A DNA stretch of 64,000 bases from the NCBI RefSeq assembly GCF_014656075.1, contig NZ_BNBS01000017.1:28069-92068 (forward strand), read 5' to 3'. Each line of letters opens with the position of its first letter. Positions within the stretch are counted from its first letter, which is position 1. Below are positions 7,534-14,782 of this stretch, one piece after another. A program made the translations under genes and the position numbers. This stretch comes from Streptomyces hydrogenans (lineage in GTDB: Bacteria; Actinomycetota; Actinomycetes; Streptomycetales; Streptomycetaceae). The notes beneath the pieces were generated by a model. It was not told the DNA's origin. It saw only the letters and a list, made by a program, of their open reading frames with translations, and made no database searches.

Positions 7534-8310
7534 GGCGCCGATCCGCTCGACGGGGAGCCCGAGGTCGCGCCGCTGGAAGGCGAAGAGCTCGGGCGCGAGC
7601 GGGGCGAGCGCGGTGTCCACGAGGGCGTCGGGGTCCTCGGTGCCGTGCGCCACGAGCAAGGTCCTGACGTGGACCCGCCAGAAGCCGTACGCGCCGGTGC
7701 GGAAGCGCTCGGGGCCGGTCTCGGCCCCGAGCGCGAGCGGCAGGTGCTTCTCCAGGAGGTCGAGCATCGCGAGGTAGAACGCGGCGAGCCGCTCCCCCGC
7801 GGGCGCTCCCGGCCCCAGGGGCGGCGGGCCGTAGACGAGCTGCCCCTGGAGCAGGCGCTCGTGCTCGTCGAGGAGCGCCACCGCGACCGAGGACGGGTCC
7901 GGGAAGCTCCGGTAGAGCGTGGCGCGGCCGACGCTGGCGGCCTTGGCGATGCGGTCCATGGTGACCGTGCGGGGATCCCCCTCGGCGAAGAGCCGTTCGG
8001 CCGCGGCGAGGATCTGGGCGCGATTGCGCTCGGCGTCGGCGCGGCGGCGGGGGGTGGCGGCCGGGCGCGCGTCCGCGAGCAGGAGGTCGCCGCGGGCCAG
8101 GGGATCGCCGTCCGGCCCGAGCGACCGGGCCAGGAACCGCTCGGCCGGGGAGGCCGGTGCGGCGGGGAGGCCGCTCGCGGCGGGGGCGACGCGGGCGGGC
8201 CCGTCCGCCGGGGGGCGGTGCGCGGGAGGGCGGTTCGCCGGAGGGCGGGCCGCCTCGTTCGTCGGCTGCGCCGGCTCCGTCCCGGGGCCGTGCCGCTCGT
8301 GATCGCTCAT
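7483..8310 (-). CDS. TetR family regulator with long proline-rich N-terminal extension
   Basis: A 275-residue protein. The TetR helix-turn-helix only begins near residue 95 (RNRAQILAAAERLFAEGD, then VTMDRIAKAASVGRATLYRSFPDPSSV). It is preceded by about 90 residues rich in Pro, Ala and Arg, with near-repeats such as PPANRPPAHRPPADGP. The start at ATG 8310 is supported by a promoter just upstream (8317-8345). Two inverted copies of a 19-base palindromic operator lie between this gene and the divergent YdcZ-type transporter, so it most likely represses that transporter and itself. Confidence 0.88.
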   Translation of the reverse strand: MSDHERHGPGTEPAQPTNEAARPPANRPPAHRPPADGPARVAPAASGLPAAPASPAERFLARSLGPDGDPLARGDLLLADARPAATPRRRADAERNRAQILAAAERLFAEGDPRTVTMDRIAKAASVGRATLYRSFPDPSSVAVALLDEHERLLQGQLVYGPPPLGPGAPAGERLAAFYLAMLDLLEKHLPLALGAETGPERFRTGAYGFWRVHVRTLLVAHGTEDPDALVDTALAPLAPELFAFQRRDLGLPVERIGASLAAFARGLLQSGVRS

Positions 8311-8316
8311 GGGTCG

Positions 8317-8345
8317 AGCCTACTTCTCTTTCACTCAAACGGACA
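8317..8345 (-). promoter_or_regulatory. Promoter of the tetR gene ending at 8310
   Basis: On the minus strand a TGTCCG -35 (8340-8345) and TAGGCT -10 (8317-8322) are 17 bases apart and close to the ATG at 8310. The -35 box lies inside operator copy A, which is consistent with autorepression. Confidence 0.5.
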
Positions 8346-8355
8346 CCTTGTCCAC
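8337..8355. promoter_or_regulatory. Putative TetR operator, copy A
   Basis: AAACGGACACCTTGTCCAC contains the inverted repeat GGACA-N3-TGTCC. Read on the opposite strand it matches copy B (8380-8398) at 16 of 19 positions. It overlaps the promoter of the minus-strand tetR gene. Confidence 0.7.
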
Positions 8356-8379
8356 TTGAGCTTCTCCATGGCAGCCTAA

Positions 8380-8398
8380 GTGGACATGACGTCCGTTT
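8380..8398. promoter_or_regulatory. Putative TetR operator, copy B
   Basis: GTGGACATGACGTCCGTTT is the inverted partner of copy A and has the same GGAC...GTCC core. It lies on the side of the divergent YdcZ-type transporter, about 110 bases before its start, where it could block rightward transcription. Confidence 0.7.
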
Positions 8399-8507
8399 GC
8401 GATGGGCGTCGAGCTGCCCTGCCTTGCTCTGCCCTCTGTGCCCCCTGCGCCCTTTCCGCCTCTCCGCCTGACCGACCGTCCGAGACTCCGCGAGGGAGAC
8501 CGCTCTC

Positions 8508-9446
8508 ATGCACACCGCACTGCTCGCCATCGCCCTGCTGGTCGGCTGCCTCCTCGCCGTCCAGGCGTCGGCCAACCTCCAGCTCAACGCCGCCGTCGGC
8601 ACCCCGTACGGCGCCTCGACGCTCCAGCTCGGCGTCGCGACCGCCCTGCTGACCGCCCTCGCGCTGGCGGCCGGGACCCTCGGGGCGCTCGGGAGACTGC
8701 CGGACGTACCCCCCTGGCAACTCCTCGGCGGACTGGCCAGTCCGCTCTACATCACCAGCGGCATCCTGCTGTTCCCGCGGCTCGGCGCCCTGGCAGGCGT
8801 CGGACTCTTCGTCACCGGCCAGATGTTCGCCTCGCTCGCGCTCGACCTCTTCGGCCTGTTCGGCCTGGAGCGGAAGGGACTCGACGCCGGGATCGTGCTC
8901 GGCGCCGCCGCCGTCCTCGCCGGCATCGTCGTGATCATCCGCGGCGGCCGCGGCGCGGCTCCGGCGGGCGCGCCCGGCCTCTCGCCGACCGCCCGCACGG
9001 GCTGGCTCGCCCTCGGGATCGTCGCGGGCGCGGTCCTGCCGGTGCAGGGTGCCGTCAACGCCCGGCTGCGGGAGCGGCTCGACGCGCCGCTGACCGTCGC
9101 CGTCCTCAGCTTCGCCGTGGCGACCTTCACCATCGCCGTCGTCCTGCTGGTGCTCCGGGCCACCCGGCGCACCCCGGCACCGCGCGTCGCCCCGCTGAGG
9201 AAGATGCCGTGGTGGGGCTGGCTGGGCGGGGCCTGCGCCGCCGCGTACGTCACCGGCACCTTCCTGCTCATACCCGCCATCGGCGCGGCCGTGACCATCG
9301 CGCTGACGGTGACCGGTCAGCAGCTGACCTCGGCGCTCATCGACCACCGGGGGCTGTTCCGGCTCCCCCGCCGCCCCCTCACCCGGCCGCGCGCCCTCGG
9401 TCTCGCCCTGCTGCTCGCCGGCTCGCTCGCCATCCAGCTGTCCTGA
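8508..9446 (+). CDS. YdcZ (DUF606) family DMT transporter, duplicated form
   Basis: A 312-residue membrane protein with about ten hydrophobic helices. Its two halves (residues 1-150 and 165-312) are homologous, each with the DUF606 pattern of a helix, a GxxxPxQ/N segment (VQASANLQLNAAVGTPYGAS; VQGAVNARLRERLDAPLTVA) and a late VTGQ segment. YdcZ proteins belong to the drug/metabolite superfamily; most substrates are unknown. A GGGAG ribosome binding site precedes ATG 8508. It is divergent from and probably repressed by the TetR protein at 7483-8310. Confidence 0.88.
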   Translation: MHTALLAIALLVGCLLAVQASANLQLNAAVGTPYGASTLQLGVATALLTALALAAGTLGALGRLPDVPPWQLLGGLASPLYITSGILLFPRLGALAGVGLFVTGQMFASLALDLFGLFGLERKGLDAGIVLGAAAVLAGIVVIIRGGRGAAPAGAPGLSPTARTGWLALGIVAGAVLPVQGAVNARLRERLDAPLTVAVLSFAVATFTIAVVLLVLRATRRTPAPRVAPLRKMPWWGWLGGACAAAYVTGTFLLIPAIGAAVTIALTVTGQQLTSALIDHRGLFRLPRRPLTRPRALGLALLLAGSLAIQLS

Positions 9447-9492
9447 CCGTCCAGCCGCCCCGACTGTCCGTCCGCGCACCTGACCATCCGCC

Positions 9493-9581
9493 GATACCTG
9501 GGGCGCCGTCGACACCTGGGGCGCCGTCGACACCTGACCGCCCGTCGACACCCGGGAAGCCGTCGATGTCGGGCAGCCGTC
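9493..9581. repeat. 18-base tandem repeats (about five units)
   Basis: Units of the form GACACCTGGGGCGCCGTC start at 9493, 9511, 9529, 9547 and 9565. The first two are nearly identical and later ones more diverged. The array lies between the YdcZ transporter stop and the DsbA-like gene. Read in the frame of the latter it encodes Pro-Ser-Thr-rich hexapeptides, but the real start of that gene is downstream. Confidence 0.75.
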
Positions 9582-9667
9582 GGTGTCTGAGCAGCCCCGC
9601 TCCTGAACCCACCTCAGCCCCTGAGCGCTCCGCCGAACCTGACAACCCCTCGGAAAGGGCCACCTCC

Positions 9668-10375
9668 ATGACCGGCAACACGACCGTGACCGCCGTCGTC
9701 GACACCCCGCCGCCCGGTGTCGTCGTCGTCCACTCCGACCTCTGGTGCTCCTTCGCGCACCTCGCCGTCCACCGGCTGCACACCACCCGGGCCCGGCTCG
9801 GGCTGGAGGACCGGGTCGCCTTCGACCTGCGCGCCTTCCCGCTGGAACTGCTGAACGACGCGCCGAGCCCGCGCCCCGGCACGGACAGCGAGGTGGCCCG
9901 GATGGCGTCGCTGGAGCCGGACGCGGGCTGGCAGCTGTGGCAGGCCAAGGACTGGCTCTACCCCTCCACGACCCTGCCCGCGCTGGAGGCGGTGCAGGCC
10001 GCCAAGGAGCAGTCCCTGCGCGCCTCGGAACTCCTCGACCTGGGGCTGCGCCGGGCCTTCTGGGCCGAGTCGCGGTGCGTGAGCAACCGGCGGGTGATCC
10101 TCGACGTGGCGAAGGAGACCGGCGCGGTCGACGTCGCCGCCCTGGAGGAGGCCCTGGACGACGGCCGGGCGCGGCGCGCCCTCGCGGCACAGACGGCCCT
10201 CTCCCGGACGGACGCGATCCGGTGCAGCCCGCACCTGTTCCTGCCGGACGGCACCGACGTGGCCAACCCGGGCGTGGAAGTGGGCTGGGAGGGGGCTTAC
10301 GGAGTCGGTTGGCCGGTGGTGCACGGCGACGACCCGCAGGTGTACGAATCCCTCCTGCTGCGGGCCGCCGCCTGA
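9668..10375 (+). CDS. DsbA-family thioredoxin-fold protein (FrnE / HCCA-isomerase-like)
   Basis: A 235-residue cytoplasmic protein of the DsbA-like thioredoxin superfamily. The active-site region near residue 26 is HSDLWCSFAHLAVHRL: one Cys remains where a redox CxxC would be, as in FrnE-like and 2-hydroxychromene-2-carboxylate-isomerase-like members. The middle is the helical insert; the C-terminal DAIRCSPHLFLPDG provides the conserved cis-Pro-type loop. ATG 9668 is preceded by GGAAAGGG. Its frame is open upstream through the 18-base repeats, but no better start exists there. The reaction is uncertain (isomerase, dithiol-disulfide or glutathione/mycothiol-linked). Confidence 0.82.
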   Translation: MTGNTTVTAVVDTPPPGVVVVHSDLWCSFAHLAVHRLHTTRARLGLEDRVAFDLRAFPLELLNDAPSPRPGTDSEVARMASLEPDAGWQLWQAKDWLYPSTTLPALEAVQAAKEQSLRASELLDLGLRRAFWAESRCVSNRRVILDVAKETGAVDVAALEEALDDGRARRALAAQTALSRTDAIRCSPHLFLPDGTDVANPGVEVGWEGAYGVGWPVVHGDDPQVYESLLLRAAA

Positions 10376-10376
10376 A

Positions 10377-10400
10377 CCGGACCCGGGCTCCCGGGTCCGG
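10377..10400. terminator. Bidirectional hairpin between convergent genes
   Basis: An 11-base perfect stem (CCGGACCCGGG / CCCGGGTCCGG) lies just after the DsbA-like stop and before the alcohol dehydrogenase stop on the other strand. Confidence 0.65.
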
Positions 10401-10407
10401 CCCGGCG

Positions 10408-11487
10408 CTAGAAGACGACGAGCGCGCGGCCGCCCTTGCCCGCGAGCATGGCGTCGAAGGCGCCGGGGATGCCGTCCAGGGTGATCCGCTCGGTGACGAG
10501 CGCGCCGAGGTCGAAGCGGCCGTCCCGGATGTGCCCGGCGATGACGGGCAGGTCGACGGCCGGGTCGGAGTTGCCGTAGACGCAGCCGGTGAGGGTGCGG
10601 CCCCAGTGGAAGATCTCCAGCGCGTTGAAGGTGACCTGCTGGTCCTTGCCGCCGATGCCGACGACGGTGGTGCGGCCGCCGCGCCGGGTGGACTCCCACG
10701 CGGTCCGGATGGTGACGGCGCGGCCCACGCACTCGACGGCCACGTCGACGCCGTGCCCGCCGGTCAGCTTCCGGATCTCGCGGGCGGTCGTCTCCGAGGC
10801 CACGACGTACTCGGTGGCCCCGGCGGCCCGTGCCAGTTCCTCCTTCTCCGGGGAGACGTCCACGGCGACGATCGTGGACGCCCCGGCGATCCGGGCGGCC
10901 TGGAGGGTGGCCAGGCCGACGCCGCCGACGCCGAAGACGGCGACGGTCTCGCCCTGCCGGACCCGGGCCGCGTGGTGCACGGCGCCCCAGCCGGTGAGGA
11001 CGGCGCAGCCGAGCAGGGCGGCGTCGGTGAGCGGTACGCCCTCCGGGACGGGCAGCACGCAGGGCGCGGCGACGACCGTCTCCTCGGCGAAGGCGGCCAC
11101 GTTGAGGCCCGGGTGCAGTGCACGTCCGTCGGCGGCGCGGGCGTGCACGTTCGCCGCGCCGTTCAGGGCGTTGACGCAGAGCCAGACCTCACCGAGGGAG
11201 CAGGGGTGGCAGGCGCCGCAGGACGGCGCCCAGTTGAGGACGACGCCGTCGCCGGGGGCGACGTGGGTGACGCCCTCGCCGACGGAGACGACGGTGCCGG
11301 CGCCCTCGTGGCCGAGGACGGCCGGGACGGGGACGCGCATGGTGCCGTTGGACAGGGACAGGTCGGAGTGGCAGACGCCGGCCGCGGCGAGCCGGATCCG
11401 GACCTGGCCGGGGCCGGGTTCGGGCAGCTCGATGCCGGTGATCTCCAGGGGGGCACCGACGGCGGGCAGGACGGCGGCACGGATCAC
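10408..11487 (-). CDS. Zinc-dependent medium-chain alcohol dehydrogenase
   Basis: A 359-residue NAD(P)-dependent MDR enzyme. The catalytic zinc ligands are in GVCHSD (about residue 37) and GHEGAG; the structural zinc lobe is the four-Cys [16 protein letters not shown]. The Rossmann motif [13 protein letters not shown] is near residue 185. Members oxidise primary alcohols or reduce aldehydes. Start GTG 11487 has an AAAGGGAG ribosome binding site. It lies 44 bases downstream of the aldehyde dehydrogenase on the same strand, so the pair probably forms an operon for an alcohol-to-acid route, likely governed by the operator at 12995. Confidence 0.93.
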   Translation of the reverse strand: MIRAAVLPAVGAPLEITGIELPEPGPGQVRIRLAAAGVCHSDLSLSNGTMRVPVPAVLGHEGAGTVVSVGEGVTHVAPGDGVVLNWAPSCGACHPCSLGEVWLCVNALNGAANVHARAADGRALHPGLNVAAFAEETVVAAPCVLPVPEGVPLTDAALLGCAVLTGWGAVHHAARVRQGETVAVFGVGGVGLATLQAARIAGASTIVAVDVSPEKEELARAAGATEYVVASETTAREIRKLTGGHGVDVAVECVGRAVTIRTAWESTRRGGRTTVVGIGGKDQQVTFNALEIFHWGRTLTGCVYGNSDPAVDLPVIAGHIRDGRFDLGALVTERITLDGIPGAFDAMLAGKGGRALVVF

Positions 11488-11531
11488 GGGACTCCCTTTC
11501 TGCGGGGTCGGGGCGGTGCGCGGGCCGGGGC

Positions 11532-12923
11532 TCAGAACTGGAGGGACTTGGTCTGGAGGTACTCGGTGAGACCGTGCTCGCCGAGCTCGCGGCCGACGCC
11601 GGAGCGCTTCCAGCCGCCGAAGGGGGCGCGCGGGTTGAACCGGCCGCCGTTGATGTCGACCTGGCCGGTCTCCATGCGGCGGGCGAAGGCGACGGCCTCG
11701 TCCTCCTCGCCCCAGACGGCGCCGCCCAAGCCGTAGTCGGTGCCGTTGGCGATCGCCAGGGCCTCGTCCTCGTCCTCGTACCGGAGGATCGAGAGGACCG
11801 GGCCGAAGATCTCCTCCTGGGCGATGGTCATCTCCGGGGTGACGTCGGCGAAGACGGTCGGGGAGACGTAGTAGCCGGTCTCCAGCGGGGCCTCGGGGCC
11901 GCCGGTGACGAGCCGGGCGCCCTCCTCGACGCCCTTCGCGATGTAGCCGCGGACGCGGTCGCGCTGGCGGGCGCTGACCAGCGGGCCGAGGCGCTCGCCG
12001 GGCGCGTACTTCGCGGCGGCCTCGGCGGCGAGGGCGACGGCCTCCTCGTACCGCTCGGCGGGGACCAGCATCCGGGTCCAGGCGCTGCACGTCTGGCCGG
12101 AGTTGGACATCACGTTGCCGACGCCGACGGCGACGGCCTTGGCGAGGTCGGCGCTCGGCAGGATCACGTTGGCGGACTTGCCGCCGAGTTCGAGGGCGAC
12201 CCGCTTGACGGCGCCGCCGGCGAGGGCGCCGATGCGGCTGCCGACGGCGGTGGAGCCGGTGAAGGAGACGAGGTCGACGCCGGGGTGCTCGGCGAGGGCC
12301 TGTCCCGCGACCGTGCCGAGGCCGGTGACCAGGTTGAAGACGCCCGCCGGGAGGCCCGCCTCGTGCACGGCCTCGGCGAAGAGCTGGGCGGTGAGCGGGG
12401 TGTCCTCGGCGGGCTTGAGGACGGTGGTGCAGCCGGCGGCGAGGGCCGGCGCGACCTTCGCGACGATCTGGTGGAGCGGGTAGTTCCAGGGCGTGATGGC
12501 GGCGACGACGCCGACCGGCTCCGCGTAGACGGTGGAGTTGCCGACCTTCTCCACGAAGGGGTGGGTGGCGGCCAGTTCGGCGTACGAGCCGGCCACGGCG
12601 ACCGGCAGTCCGGCGTGCACCGCCGCGGCGAGCTTCGGCAGGGCGCCGAGCTCGGCGGTGACGGTGGCGGCGAACTCCTCGGCGCGGGCGGCGAGGGCGT
12701 CGCGCAGGGCGGCGATCCGGGCGGCCCGCTCGGCGGGCGGGGTGGCGGCCCAGCCGGGCAGCCCGGCGCGGGCGGCGCGGACGGCGGCCTCGACGTCCTC
12801 GGCGGTGCCGTCGGCGGCCCGGGCGATGACCTGCTCGGTGGCGGGATCGACGACGGGAATCGTGTCGGAGGAGGACGCGGGGCGCCACTCCCCACCGATG
12901 TACATCGCGTCGTGGGCCTTCAT
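11532..12923 (-). CDS. NAD(P)+-dependent aldehyde dehydrogenase
   Basis: A 463-residue ALDH-superfamily enzyme that oxidises an aldehyde to the acid. Visible motifs are the cofactor-binding [22 protein letters not shown] (about 145-165), [10 protein letters not shown] with the general-base Glu (about 245), the catalytic Cys in [11 protein letters not shown] (about 280) and [13 protein letters not shown] 12923 is chosen because GGGGAAG lies just before it; a longer reading adds an Arg/Gly-rich stretch unlike the family. It is the first gene of an apparent operon with the alcohol dehydrogenase. A putative operator is 72 bases upstream. Confidence 0.93.
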   Translation of the reverse strand: MKAHDAMYIGGEWRPASSSDTIPVVDPATEQVIARAADGTAEDVEAAVRAARAGLPGWAATPPAERAARIAALRDALAARAEEFAATVTAELGALPKLAAAVHAGLPVAVAGSYAELAATHPFVEKVGNSTVYAEPVGVVAAITPWNYPLHQIVAKVAPALAAGCTTVLKPAEDTPLTAQLFAEAVHEAGLPAGVFNLVTGLGTVAGQALAEHPGVDLVSFTGSTAVGSRIGALAGGAVKRVALELGGKSANVILPSADLAKAVAVGVGNVMSNSGQTCSAWTRMLVPAERYEEAVALAAEAAAKYAPGERLGPLVSARQRDRVRGYIAKGVEEGARLVTGGPEAPLETGYYVSPTVFADVTPEMTIAQEEIFGPVLSILRYEDEDEALAIANGTDYGLGGAVWGEEDEAVAFARRMETGQVDINGGRFNPRAPFGGWKRSGVGRELGEHGLTEYLQTKSLQF

Positions 12924-12994
12924 CCGCTTCCCCATTCCCTCTGCACTCGACCGCTCGCCTGCGGCGGGGCCGATGCGTCGGCCCCGCCGCCCCA

Positions 12995-13015
12995 AACTAG
13001 CGCTGTTAGTTTTAG
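12995..13015. promoter_or_regulatory. Putative operator shared with the acyl-CoA dehydrogenase/TetR region, copy 2
   Basis: A 21-base element ending TTAGTTTTAG contains the inverted repeat AAACTA-N7-TAGTTT (12994-13012). It matches the element at 5031-5051 in 17 of 21 bases and stands out as A/T-rich in GC-rich DNA. It lies upstream of the aldehyde dehydrogenase start. Confidence 0.55.
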
Positions 13016-13172
13016 GGCGCCAGAGTCCGCCGGAGTGGGGCGGATCTCATCGCGCGCGACCCGCCGGGCGGGGGACCGGGGCGGCGCGGACGCCGAACGG
13101 CCCCGCGCCGGGGCCCGCGCGGCCCGCTGGGGGCGACGGTACCCGACGCGGGGCCGACGACGGCCGCGCGGA

Positions 13173-13955
13173 TCAGATCGTCCGGTCGACACCGGTGAGG
13201 TGGGCGAAGACGACGATGTTCGCGTCGTAGCCGGACCCCCGGTCATAGGCTCCGCCGCAGGTCAGCAGGCGGAGTTCGGGCCGGTCCGTGGAGCCGTACA
13301 CCTCCTCGTCGGGGAAGGCCGACTTCGGGTACGTGCGCACCTTGTCCACGGTGAAGACGGCGACCCGCCCGTCGGCGCGGGCGACCCGGACGGTGTTCCC
13401 CGGGCCGAGCGAGTCGAGGTCGAGGAAGACGGCCGGGCCGGTCCTGGTGTCGCGGTGGCCGACCACCACGGCCGTGCCGCGCTCACCGGGCGCCGGGCCC
13501 CGCGCGTACCAGCCGACCTTCCCCGGGTCGTCGACCGGCGGCACGCCGAGCCGCCCCGACCGGTCGAGCCCGATGTCCACGGCCGTCGCCTCGATGGTGA
13601 TCGCGGGCACGGCGAGGAGGGTCGGGCGCGAGCGGGCGAGCGGGGCGGGCGACGCGGGCGACGCGGGAGGCTTCTTCGGAGCCCGCGCGCGGGTCCGCCC
13701 CGCGGCGGCGTTACGCCCCGGGGGCGCGTCCGCACGGTCCGTGGCACGGGCACTCGCGGCGGGGCCCGGCTCCGCGGCCGACGCCCCGGCGTCGGCCTTG
13801 GCGTCGGCCTCCTTGGCCTGCTGCCGGTCGGCGGGGTCCCCGTCCCCGCTCCACCACACGCCTCCGGTCACCAGGACCGCGGCCACCACGACGGTCCTGG
13901 TGAGCCGGAGGAGCCTGCGCCGCCGGCGCGTGAGACGGGCCTTACGCAGCGCCAT
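13173..13955 (-). CDS. Class F sortase
   Basis: A 260-residue membrane-anchored transpeptidase. An Arg-rich N-terminus is followed by a membrane helix (about 20-35) and an Ala/Pro/Lys-rich linker (40-110), then the sortase domain. The catalytic residues are visible: His167 in VVVGHRDT, Cys233 in LLTCGGAYDR and Arg239. This pattern is class F, the type common in actinobacteria. Sortases join surface proteins to cell-wall acceptors outside the membrane. The gene overlaps the preceding surface-protein gene by 14 bases, suggesting translational coupling and that this protein is its partner or substrate. Confidence 0.92.
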   Translation of the reverse strand: MALRKARLTRRRRRLLRLTRTVVVAAVLVTGGVWWSGDGDPADRQQAKEADAKADAGASAAEPGPAASARATDRADAPPGRNAAAGRTRARAPKKPPASPASPAPLARSRPTLLAVPAITIEATAVDIGLDRSGRLGVPPVDDPGKVGWYARGPAPGERGTAVVVGHRDTRTGPAVFLDLDSLGPGNTVRVARADGRVAVFTVDKVRTYPKSAFPDEEVYGSTDRPELRLLTCGGAYDRGSGYDANIVVFAHLTGVDRTI

Positions 13956-14610
13956 CGTTGCGGCGGCGGGAGCGACGGATCAGCACCAGGCCGACGGTGC
14001 CCGCGAGGCCGGCGGCGACGGCCGCGCCGACGCCGAAGGCGGAGGCGTCCTCCTCGGCCGCGATCTCGGCGCTGCCACCGCCTCCGGCGCCGACCGGGCC
14101 GTGCGGGGGCTTGTGGTGGCCGTTGCCGCCGTTGCCGCCGTTCCCGTTGCCGCCGTTGCCGTTGCCACCGTTGCCGTTGCCGCCGTTGCCACCGTTCGGG
14201 CAGTCGACCTGGAAGACCTTGTGCTTGCCGGCGCCGTTCTCGCCCTCGAAGGTCCAGGTGAGCTTGTACATGCCGTCCGGCAGGGCGAGCGGGCCGGTGT
14301 GTCCGGTGCCGGTGGGAAGCGTGAGCTGCCCGCTCAAGTTGGGGTCGTCCGCCTTGTCTGGCTGGGGCACGATCTCCCACGAGACCTTCTGGTTCGCGTC
14401 GAAGTTGAAGGCGGCGAGGTAGAAGTCGCAGACCTTTGGTTCGTTGCGCTGGTCGTCGTACGGAGTGCCCACATTGTGGATCTTCACGTCGCCGTTGTCG
14501 CCGGGGGCGGCGAACGCGGCCGGGGCGCCGCCGAGGAGGGCGAGGCCGCCGAGACCGGCGAGGGCGAGACCGGAGGCGGCGGCGAGGGGTCGGGCGGTGC
14601 GAGCGAGCAT
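13942..14610 (-). CDS. Secreted surface protein with GN-rich repeat stalk and C-terminal membrane anchor
   Basis: A 222-residue protein: signal peptide (about 1-35, ending APAAFAA), a globular domain of about 100 residues with two Cys (VCDFYLAAF, QVDCPNG), a low-complexity stalk of GGN/GNG repeats, a His/Pro patch, then a C-terminal hydrophobic helix and positive tail (VLIRRSRRRNDGAA). This is the architecture of a sortase substrate, but no LPxTG or LAxTG motif is present before the helix. ATG 14610 has a GTGGAGG ribosome binding site. It is translationally coupled to the class F sortase. Function unknown; a cell-wall adhesin or structural protein is possible. Confidence 0.85.
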   Translation of the reverse strand: MLARTARPLAAASGLALAGLGGLALLGGAPAAFAAPGDNGDVKIHNVGTPYDDQRNEPKVCDFYLAAFNFDANQKVSWEIVPQPDKADDPNLSGQLTLPTGTGHTGPLALPDGMYKLTWTFEGENGAGKHKVFQVDCPNGGNGGNGNGGNGNGGNGNGGNGGNGHHKPPHGPVGAGGGGSAEIAAEEDASAFGVGAAVAAGLAGTVGLVLIRRSRRRNDGAA

Positions 14611-14647
14611 GCGGGTTCCTCCACGAGGATGTCGTCGGACATTTGAA

Positions 14648-14658
14648 CCGATAATCGG
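14648..14658. promoter_or_regulatory. Short palindrome upstream of the surface-protein gene
   Basis: CCGATAATCGG (five-base arms around one A) lies 38 bases upstream of the surface-protein start, inside an A/T-richer promoter region. It could be an operator, but there is no second copy to support that. Confidence 0.3.
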
Positions 14659-14782
14659 ACTATCCGTCACGACATGAACACGCATGGTGGCGACATGCGG
14701 CGAGGAACCCGCCGGTCCCCCGTCCGGCCCAGACATCGCCCGGGCCGACGCCCCTTCTCCCGTCAGCTCCCGTCAGCTCCCG

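Noticed and set aside
9668..10375. N-terminal extension of the DsbA-like gene through the 18-base repeats
   Set aside because: The upstream in-frame sequence has no good start with a ribosome binding site, and the family N-terminus fits ATG 9668.
13173..14610. Pilus or spore-coat sortase cluster
   Set aside because: There is only one short substrate-like protein, no pilin motif and a class F rather than class C sortase.
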